Shown in pieces: positions 57,629 to 64,000 of a stretch of DNA of 64,000 nucleotides; the first letter of the stretch is position 1; each line of letters begins with the position of its first letter. The stretch spans positions 496,001-560,000 of the forward strand of contig NZ_WUAF01000001.1 in assembly GCF_009800965.1 (NCBI RefSeq). Reading direction: 5' to 3'. The notes under the pieces were generated by a model. It made no database searches and was not told the origin of the DNA. It saw only the letters and a list, made by a program, of their open reading frames with translations. This DNA comes from Cognatazoarcus halotolerans (lineage in GTDB: Bacteria; Pseudomonadota; Gammaproteobacteria; Burkholderiales; Rhodocyclaceae). A program made the position numbers and the translations under genes.

Positions 57629-58105
57629 ATGTCACAGCGCCCTTTCAAGATCCTAGGAATCCAGCAGATTGCCATCGGTGGCCCGAGCAAGGATCGCCTC
57701 AAGACGCTCTGGGTAGACATGCTGGGGCTCGATGTGACCGGTAACTTCGTCTCCGAGCGGGAGAACGTCGATGAAGACATCTGCGCGATCGGCAGCGGCC
57801 CGTTCAAGGTCGAGGTCGATCTCATGCAACCGCTCGACGCAGACAAGAAGCCGGCAGTACACACAACGCCGCTGAATCACGTGGGCCTCTGGGTCGATGA
57901 CCTGCCCAAGGCCGTCGAATGGCTTTCGGCTAACGGCGTACGCTTTGCCCCGGGAGGTATCCGCAAGGGCGCGGCGGGCTACGACATCACATTCATGCAC
58001 CCCAAGGGCAACGACGAGTTCCCGATTGGGGGAGAAGGTGTCCTCATCGAGATGGTACAGGCGCCCCAGGAGGTCATCGATGCGTTTGCCCGCATGACCG
58101 GTTAA
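57629..58105 (+). CDS. VOC-family protein, possible acyl-CoA epimerase
   Basis: This 158-residue vicinal-oxygen-chelate protein has two beta-alpha-beta-beta-beta modules: [29 protein letters not shown] and [25 protein letters not shown], ending [27 protein letters not shown]. The HPK...GVLIE ending is shared with methylmalonyl-CoA epimerases and glyoxalases. Metal ligands would be Q16 or H-equivalents, H89 and E142; the first His of classic epimerases appears to be Gln (QQIAI). Its place among icmF and propionyl-CoA carboxylase genes fits an epimerase role, but this is inference. Confidence 0.7.
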   Translation: MSQRPFKILGIQQIAIGGPSKDRLKTLWVDMLGLDVTGNFVSERENVDEDICAIGSGPFKVEVDLMQPLDADKKPAVHTTPLNHVGLWVDDLPKAVEWLSANGVRFAPGGIRKGAAGYDITFMHPKGNDEFPIGGEGVLIEMVQAPQEVIDAFARMTG

Positions 58106-58166
58106 AGACGGCAAATCGCGGTTGAGCAGTACCCCCGGCCATCGCGGGCGCCTTGATCCGGGGCGT

Positions 58167-59033
58167 TCAGAGTTGCCGGGCAGAAAAGGTGTCGCAGCTC
58201 TTCAGACTGCCGCTCTCCATCCCCTGCCTGAACCAGCGGACACGTTGGGCAGATGTGCCATGAGTGAAACTGTCCGGCACGGCATAGCCCTGCGCCTGCT
58301 TCTGCAATTGATCGTCACCAATTGCAGAAGCAGCGTTCAGCGCCTCTTCCAGATCACCGGACTCAAGTACATTGCGCGCGCGATCGGCGTGGTTTGCCCA
58401 CACGCCCGCAAGACAATCTGCCTGTAACTCGAGCCGTACCGAAAGCTGATTGCCCTCGGCTTCACTTGCGCGCTGACGCGCAGCCTGAACCTTGTCGGAA
58501 ATACCGAGAAGGTTCTGTACATGATGGCCGATCTCGTGGGCAATCACGTATGCCTGAGCAAAATCGCCGGGAGCGTGAAAGCGAGTGCGGAGTTCGTCGT
58601 AGAAGGAAAGATCGATATAGACCTTCTGATCGCCCGGACAATAGAAGGGGCCCATGGCTGCCTGACCCACACCACAGGCCGTCCGTGTTGCGCCGGTAAA
58701 CAACACCAGCTTCGGCTCAACATAACGCTCGCCCCCGGCCCTGAAAATTTCACCCCATGTTTGTTCGGTATCGGCCAGGACCATCGAAATGAATCGCGCC
58801 TGCTCGTTTTCAGCCGCGGGCCGCTCGGCCGGCGAGACATGTGCAGAGGGTTCTGAACCCACCGATGCCTGATTGAGAACAATGCTCGGGTCCACACCGA
58901 AATACATGGCGACCAACGCCAGCACGATGGTACCGAGCCCGATCCCCTTGCCGCCGACACGCACCCCACGTCCGCCACCCGATCCTCGACGATCCTCGAC
59001 ATTCTGGCTTTCACGACCGTTATCGAACCGCAT
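58167..59033 (-). CDS. Neutral zinc metallopeptidase, YpfJ/KPN_02809 family
   Basis: This is a 288-residue protein from the ATG at 59031-59033 (MRFDNGRESQNVEDRRG), chosen over an ATG nine codons upstream because GAGGAGG lies at ideal distance and family members begin MR(W/F)...RESxNVEDRR. One membrane helix (GIGLGTIVLALVAMYFGVD) follows a Gly/Arg-rich stretch. The periplasmic part carries the zinc motif HEIGHHVQNLLG and ACGVGQAAMGPFYCPGDQKVYIDLSFYDEL. The family is common but its physiological substrate is unknown. It is convergent with the VOC gene. Confidence 0.88.
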   Translation of the reverse strand: MRFDNGRESQNVEDRRGSGGGRGVRVGGKGIGLGTIVLALVAMYFGVDPSIVLNQASVGSEPSAHVSPAERPAAENEQARFISMVLADTEQTWGEIFRAGGERYVEPKLVLFTGATRTACGVGQAAMGPFYCPGDQKVYIDLSFYDELRTRFHAPGDFAQAYVIAHEIGHHVQNLLGISDKVQAARQRASEAEGNQLSVRLELQADCLAGVWANHADRARNVLESGDLEEALNAASAIGDDQLQKQAQGYAVPDSFTHGTSAQRVRWFRQGMESGSLKSCDTFSARQL

Positions 59034-59143
59034 CCTGCCCTCCTCGGCGTTTTCGTCCATTCTGGCACACGCCCGCGTGCAGGCTAAGCAGATCCTTTGG
59101 CGTAACGGACGGGATGACGCATGATTTGACGTTTCAAAAGGAG

Positions 59144-59184
59144 CGCAAAAGCGAACGCCCGCGATGCGGGCGTTCGCTTTTGCG
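59144..59184. terminator. Long bidirectional terminator after kamA
   Basis: Arms 59144-59162 and 59166-59184 form a perfect 19-bp stem with a 3-nt loop. The stem includes GCAAAAGCG/CGCTTTTGC, so a T tract occurs on each strand inside the distal arm. It lies 20 nt after the kamA stop and before the metallopeptidase promoter region (59034-59203). Confidence 0.8.
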
Positions 59185-59203
59185 ATTCAACCGGAAACAA
59201 CGA

Positions 59204-60610
59204 TTACTTCGATCCCGGTACGACAGCGAGCTTCTCGTCGCGAATCTGCCCGTACTCATCCTCGTAGAAGAACGATTTTTCTCCGAAAGCAGGCTCGAGA
59301 TGGTTCAGCCACGTTGCCTTGTCATCGTAACGGGCGAAGAACGGCCGCTGCACCCAATCGGGGTTGCGCCCCTGAATGAAACGCAGAGCCAGTACCTTCT
59401 GCCCGCCGATCTCTGTCACACCCTGAATCTCGACCTTCCCCGGGCTGGCCGACATTGACGGGCCACGTGCGGTACGGGCAAGTCCCGATACCTGCTGCAT
59501 GGCATCCCGATAGATTTCCCACGCCTTTACCAACGGGACCTCGAAATAGTTCCGTGCACCGGTGTCCCGCTCGACAAACATGTAGTACGGAATGATGCCG
59601 AGCTTCACCTGCATCTTCCACATCTTCGCCCAGACATCCGCGTCATCATTGATGTGCCGGATCAGCGGGCCCTGCGCTCGAATGACCGCGCCAGTGCTGC
59701 GCACCCGGCGAATGGCAGCCCGCGCAGCGGGCGTATCGAGTTCCTTCCAATGGTTGTAGTGAGCCATGATTGCGACGTGCTTGCCGGCCATCACCATGCG
59801 TTCCAGCAGATGAATGAGGTCGTCGGAGTCATCCGCGCTATGGAACCGGTAAGGCCAGAAGCTCAGTGCTTTGGTCCCGATCCGGATGGTCTGCACGTGA
59901 TCGAAATCAGGATGCAGCAATGGTTCCAGATACGCTGCAAGATGGCGGCTCTTCATCACCATCGGATCGCCGCCAGTAAATAGCAGATCCGTCACTTCGG
60001 TATGGCTGCGCAGGTATCGGTGCAAGGTTTCGGCCTCAGAACTCGCGATCTTCAGATCCTTGTCGCCAATGAACTGAGCCCAACGGAAACAGAACGTGCA
60101 GTAACTGTGGCAGGTCTGCCCCTGACTGGGAAAGAACAGTACCGTCTCCCGATACTTGTGCTGGATGCCGTCAAGCCGATTGCCCGCTTCGTCACGCGGC
60201 ATGTTCATTTCCATCTGATCCGCCGGATGCGGATTCAGTTCGTTCCGGACCTCGTTTGCAGCGGCCTCGATCACCGCCTTGTCGGCACCCTGCGAAAGCA
60301 GTGCGGCGATTCGGTCGTAATGACGTGTCAGCAACATGCCCCGTTGCGGGAAGGTCAGCTGGAAGATCGGATCGGCAGGGACATTGTTCCAGTCGATCAA
60401 TTCGTCAATCACGTACTTATTCACCCGGAAGGGCAGAACGGTCGAAACCACACGCATTTCAAAGCGCATCGCCTCGGGCAGACGCGCGAGCGGCTCGATT
60501 TTGTCCAGATCTCGCTGCGTGTAGACCTTGAACGGCATTGATCTCCTGTCTTCGTCGACCGGTTGCAAGGCTGTCCATTTCCTGTTCAAACCCTGAGATT
60601 GATGGCTCAT
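59204..60610 (-). CDS. kamA: KamA-family radical SAM aminomutase
   Basis: This is a 468-residue protein from the ATG at 60608-60610, preceded by AAGGAG. The radical SAM cluster motif is CHSYCTFCFRW (C167, C171, C174). TGGDPMV follows at 212-218 in the SAM-binding region. KamA enzymes use PLP as well; the usual PLP lysine motif with four glycines is reduced here to SASPGKVEIQG, with K392. Classical lysine 2,3-aminomutase converts L-lysine to beta-lysine. This divergent form may have another substrate. The C-terminal RPFFARYDDKATWLNHLEPAFG is unlike the clostridial enzyme. It has its own promoter and terminator. Confidence 0.82.
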   Translation of the reverse strand: MSHQSQGLNRKWTALQPVDEDRRSMPFKVYTQRDLDKIEPLARLPEAMRFEMRVVSTVLPFRVNKYVIDELIDWNNVPADPIFQLTFPQRGMLLTRHYDRIAALLSQGADKAVIEAAANEVRNELNPHPADQMEMNMPRDEAGNRLDGIQHKYRETVLFFPSQGQTCHSYCTFCFRWAQFIGDKDLKIASSEAETLHRYLRSHTEVTDLLFTGGDPMVMKSRHLAAYLEPLLHPDFDHVQTIRIGTKALSFWPYRFHSADDSDDLIHLLERMVMAGKHVAIMAHYNHWKELDTPAARAAIRRVRSTGAVIRAQGPLIRHINDDADVWAKMWKMQVKLGIIPYYMFVERDTGARNYFEVPLVKAWEIYRDAMQQVSGLARTARGPSMSASPGKVEIQGVTEIGGQKVLALRFIQGRNPDWVQRPFFARYDDKATWLNHLEPAFGEKSFFYEDEYGQIRDEKLAVVPGSK

Positions 60611-60809
60611 CTTGCTTCTCCTTTGCTGACATCGGGCTAACGTGCCCCGCGCTTGCCGTGATTCGCCGGCCACGATTCGCTTGCCGGAGATGGTTTGTGC
60701 GCTTTCTTTATTAGGAAGCAGCAGCGCAGGTCAGACTGTGCGCAGAACGCGCTTTATGGCTGCTGTCATGGCCGCGCCTGAGGGCGACGCAGGCCATCGG
60801 TGATGGCGA

Positions 60810-60840
60810 AGTATATTGCGCCAAACATATTTGCGCAAAT
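60810..60840 (-). promoter_or_regulatory. Candidate kamA promoter with palindromic operator
   Basis: On the minus strand TTGCGC (60833-60838), a 17-nt spacer and TATACT (60810-60815) form a promoter-like pair. The 12-bp perfect palindrome ATTTGCGCAAAT (60829-60840) covers the -35, and a partial second copy (TTTGGCGCAAT, 60816-60826) lies between the hexamers. This is the geometry of a repressor operator. Confidence 0.5.
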
Positions 60841-60888
60841 CAATTATGTAGAAAGACCGTGTCGTGCCGGAAGAAGTTCGCCGGCACG

Positions 60889-60915
60889 AAAAAAAGGGCC
60901 CGCTTTCGCGGGCCC
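60889..60915 (-). terminator. Terminator after pccA
   Basis: On the minus strand GGGCCCGC, loop GAAA, GCGGGCCC (60896-60915) is followed by seven T (60889-60895). The GAAA tetraloop and uninterrupted U run make it a strong intrinsic terminator, about 120 nt after the pccA stop. Confidence 0.88.
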
Positions 60916-61033
60916 GACTCCCTCGACAGGCACCGACCACCGTGGGCAGTCGGCCTCCCTCCCATCGAACGAAAAAACAGCCGGGTACGGGCGCCCCTTG
61001 GAAAACTCCGGTAACGCGCCCGACCCGCGGGTT

Positions 61034-63011
61034 CTATTCGAACTCGATGATCATCTCGTCCACGGCCAGACTTGCGCCCGCCGCAGCCAGAATGTTCTTG
61101 ACCTTTCCGTCCTGCTCGGCCTTGAGCACGTTCTCCATCTTCATTGCCTCGATCACCGCGAGTTTCTCGCCGGCCTTGACTTCCTGCCCTACATGCACCG
61201 CGATCTCACGGAGCAGGCCGGGCATCGGGGACAACAGGAATCGCGACATGTCTGGCGGCAGTTTTTCCGGCATCAAGGCAAGCAGGCGCGCAGCGCGGGG
61301 CGTCATCACCATCGGCTCCACTTGCAGGCCGAAATGGGAAATTCGGTAGCGCAGACCACGACGCTCGATCTGCAGACAGATCGGCAGCCCATTCACGCAG
61401 GCCTCGAAAATCATGTCCCGGAAAGTCCAGTTCGACACGATTTCGTAGCGCTTTCCACCACAGGTGATCGCCTTCCCGCCTTCGATCGGCTCTACGTGGA
61501 GCTGGTAATTCTTTCCTCCCATCAAGGCGACCCAGTCCGTGGTCACTCGTCGTCCATGCCCCTGAAGCTGGCCAGTGGTCTGTACCGCCCGCTCGATATA
61601 GCGCAGACGCGCGAACGTAGCGACCGCCGCAAGAAGTTCCGGATCATCGTGAGGCACCATCGATGCGTCGAAACCTTGCGGATACTCTTCGGCAATAAAG
61701 CCCGTATTGAAGTTGCCTGAACAAAAGCGCGGGTGCTGAAGCAGCGCAGCCTGGAACGGAATGTTCGAACCGATACCACGGATCAGGAAGGCGTTGAGCG
61801 CATCGCGCATCAGGCGAATCGCATCGTCGCGGTCCTTCCCATGAACGATCAGCTTAGCGATCATCGAATCGTAGAACATCGAGATCTCGCCCCCTTCGAA
61901 CACACCGGTATCAACCCGTACCCCGTTGCCCTCTTCCGGTGGCTGGAACTTGACCAAACGACCGGTCGAAGGCAGGAATCCGCGAAACGGATCTTCCGCG
62001 TTGATCCGGCACTCCATCGACCAACCGTCGAGACGAACATCGTTCTGGGTCATCGGCAGCTTTTCGCCGGCCGCCACGCGGATCATGAGTTCGACCAGAT
62101 CGAGGCCGGTGATCAGTTCGGTAACCGGATGCTCCACCTGCAGCCGGGTATTCATTTCTAGGAAATAGAAGCTCTTGTCGGCGCCTACGACGAATTCAAC
62201 GGTTCCGGCAGACTCGTATTGCACCGCACGTGCGAGCGCCACGGCCTGCTCGCCCATCGCCTTGCGCATCTCCGGATCGACGAACGGCGAGGGTGCCTCT
62301 TCGATGACCTTCTGGTGACGGCGCTGGATCGAGCAATCCCGCTCGTTCAGATATACATAGTTGCCGTGCGAGTCGCCGAGCACCTGGATCTCGATGTGCC
62401 GCGGCTCAAGCACGTATTTTTCGATGAAGACCCGGTCATCGCCAAAGGCGTTCTTCGCCTCATTCACGCAGGAGGCAAAGCCGTCGTACGCTTCCTTGTC
62501 GTTGAAGGCGACGCGCAAGCCCTTGCCACCACCGCCTGCTGAAGCCTTGATCATCACCGGATAGCCGATACCCTTGGCAATCTCTACAGCTTGTTCCGGG
62601 CCCGAGATCGCTTCGTTGTAGCCAGGGATCGTATTGACCTTTGCTTCCAGCGCAAGCTTCTTGGATTCGATCTTGTCGCCCATCTTTGCAACCGAATAGT
62701 GCTTCGGCCCGATGAACTTGATGCCTTCCTCTTCAAGACGGCGCGAGAACTCCGCGTTCTCCGACAGGAAACCATAGCCCGGGTGCACCGCTTCCGCACC
62801 AGTCTGCTTGCAGGCGGCAATGATCTTGTCGATCACCAGGTACGAATCCTTGGAAGGCGCCGGGCCGATGCATACACCTTCATCGGCGAGATCCACGTGC
62901 AGGGCATCCTTGTCGGCCTCGGAGTAGACCGCCACGGTGGCGATGCCCATCTTGCGGGCAGTCTTGATGACGCGGCATGCGATTTCACCGCGGTTGGCAA
63001 TCAGGATTTTC

Positions 63012-63019
<8 letters not shown>
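61034..63019 (-). CDS. pccA: Propionyl-CoA carboxylase alpha subunit (biotin carboxylase plus biotin carrier)
   Basis: This is a 661-residue protein from the ATG at 63017-63019 (MFKKILIANRGEIACRVIK), with GGAG 7 nt upstream. Residues 1-445 are biotin carboxylase (GYPVMIKASAGGGGKGLRV ATP-grasp loop, FLEMNTRLQVEHPVTE). A linker domain follows, and the C-terminal biotinyl domain has the carrier lysine K627 in EAMKMEN. Length and the BT-like linker fit propionyl-CoA (or related acyl-CoA) carboxylase rather than AccC. The gene for the carboxyltransferase subunit lies upstream in the same direction. The start region is enclosed by an inverted repeat (see separate entry). Confidence 0.92.
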
Positions 63020-63137
<118 letters not shown>

Positions 63138-63257
63138 CTCATGTTCCCAGTGAGGAGCGAAGAGCGAGGCGGGCTCTCTGGCCCATGGCCCCGGTACTTA
63201 CTCGGTCAAATCCACATTCGTTCCATTCCAGCATGCAGGTATGCAGCACTCCAGCCC

Positions 63258-64000
63258 TCAGAGGGGGATGTTGCCGTGCTTGCGCCACGGGTTATCGACC
63301 TGCTTGTCCTTGAGCATCGCCAGCGAGCGGCAGATGCGCTTGCGCGTTTCATGCGGCATGACCACATCGTCGATGAAGCCGCGCGCACCCGCCACGAACG
63401 GGTTTGCGAACTTGGCCTTGTACTCGGCTTCGCGTTCGGCCAGTTTTGCTGGGTCCCCCTTTTCCTCGCGGAAGATGATCTCCACCGCACCCTTCGGCCC
63501 CATGACGGCAATCTCGGCCGATGGCCACGCAAAGTTCACATCGCCGCGCAGGTGCTTGGAGCTCATCACGTCATACGCACCGCCATAGGCCTTGCGGGTG
63601 ATCAGGGTGACCTTCGGCACGGTGCACTCGGCGTAGGCATAGAGCAGCTTGGCACCGTGTTTGATGATGCCGCCGTATTCCTGGCTGGTTCCCGGCATGA
63701 ATCCGGGCACATCGACCAGCGTGACAACCGGAATGTTGAACGCATCGCAGAAGCGCACGAACCGAGCGGCCTTGATCGAGCTCTTGATGTCGAGACAACC
63801 CGCAAGCACCAAGGGCTGGTTGGCGACGATTCCGACCGTGGAACCTTCCATGCGCGCCAATCCGATGATGATGTTCTTGGCGTAGTCAGGCTGAAGTTCG
63901 AAGAAGTCTCCATCGTCGACCATCTTGAAGATCAGCTCCTTCATGTCGTACGACTGGTTGGCACTACTCGGGACAAGCGTATCGAGCGAGTAATCGACAC
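63258..64000 (-). CDS. pccB: Propionyl-CoA carboxylase beta subunit (C-terminal part)
   Basis: The last 247 residues of the carboxyltransferase subunit are present; the gene continues past the right edge (in-frame [23 protein letters not shown]). Visible features are the second crotonase-like domain [75 protein letters not shown] and the ending [11 protein letters not shown], all typical of PccB. It carboxylates propionyl-CoA to methylmalonyl-CoA with PccA. It is followed by 120 nt without a gene and then the duplicated pccA start. Confidence 0.93.
   Translation of the reverse strand, partial: VDYSLDTLVPSSANQSYDMKELIFKMVDDGDFFELQPDYAKNIIIGLARMEGSTVGIVANQPLVLAGCLDIKSSIKAARFVRFCDAFNIPVVTLVDVPGFMPGTSQEYGGIIKHGAKLLYAYAECTVPKVTLITRKAYGGAYDVMSSKHLRGDVNFAWPSAEIAVMGPKGAVEIIFREEKGDPAKLAEREAEYKAKFANPFVAGARGFIDDVVMPHETRKRICRSLAMLKDKQVDNPWRKHGNIPL

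Larger units (their letters stand above)
60611..61033. other. Spacer between pccA terminator and kamA
   Basis: These 423 nt contain no supported gene. From right to left they hold the pccA terminator (60889-60915), a second hairpin (60863-60888), the kamA promoter with its palindrome (60810-60840), and a 5' untranslated stretch of about 190 nt before the kamA start at 60610. Confidence 0.6.

Noticed and set aside
60863-60888. 8-bp hairpin beside the pccA terminator considered as a plus-strand terminator
   Set aside because: On the plus strand it is followed by A rather than T, and on the minus strand no T run follows. It is listed only as part of the spacer.

Overview
The window looks like a chromosomal segment of a GC-rich betaproteobacterium, most likely of the Rhodocyclales (Azoarcus/Thauera/Aromatoleum type). 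This is an inference from the gene order of the ribosomal region, the fused indolepyruvate oxidoreductase, the PhaM and PhaZ homologues, the fused isobutyryl-CoA mutase and the ABC/acyl-CoA ligase cluster. No database search was run.

Positions 1-23830 hold the rpoBC/str/S10/spc supercluster, all on the minus strand. In order of transcription it runs: a tRNA promoter, tRNA-Tyr, tRNA-Gly, tRNA-Thr, tuf copy 2, tRNA-Trp, secE, nusG, rplK, rplA, rplJ, rplL, rpoB, rpoC, rpsL, rpsG, fusA, tuf copy 1, rpsJ, rplC, rplD, rplW, rplB, rpsS, rplV, rpsC, rplP, rpmC, rpsQ, rplN and the start of rplX. At three operon boundaries (rpoC/rpsL, rpsJ/rplC, rpsQ/rplN) a sigma70-like promoter is interlaced with an RNA hairpin.

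Positions 24272-35666 are a mixed accessory region. It has a three-domain indolepyruvate:ferredoxin oxidoreductase, a membrane-anchored methyltransferase, a ParA-type ATPase, and a LuxR-type response regulator divergent from a tight TonB-receptor / periplasmic-binding-protein / hybrid-histidine-kinase operon. That operon looks like a trans-envelope sensing system whose ligand is unknown. It is followed by a PhaM-like granule protein.

Positions 35682-50000 carry an AEC transporter, a minus-strand operon that pairs a complete branched-chain-type ABC importer with two different acyl-CoA ligases, a YihY-family membrane protein, a multi-pass membrane protein, an intracellular PHB depolymerase and a glutathione S-transferase. 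The PhaM and PhaZ homologues suggest that the organism stores polyhydroxybutyrate.

Positions 50160-64000 are rich in acyl-CoA and radical/B12 chemistry: fused isobutyryl-CoA mutase (icmF) with a divergent AraC regulator, a PAS hybrid kinase plus OmpR-type regulator, a VOC-family epimerase-like protein, a zinc metallopeptidase, a divergent KamA-family radical SAM aminomutase, and propionyl-CoA carboxylase subunits. The leader of the carboxylase alpha gene is the oddest non-coding stretch in the window. It contains a partial duplicate of the gene's own start, and a 19-bp inverted repeat encloses the ribosome binding site and start codon.
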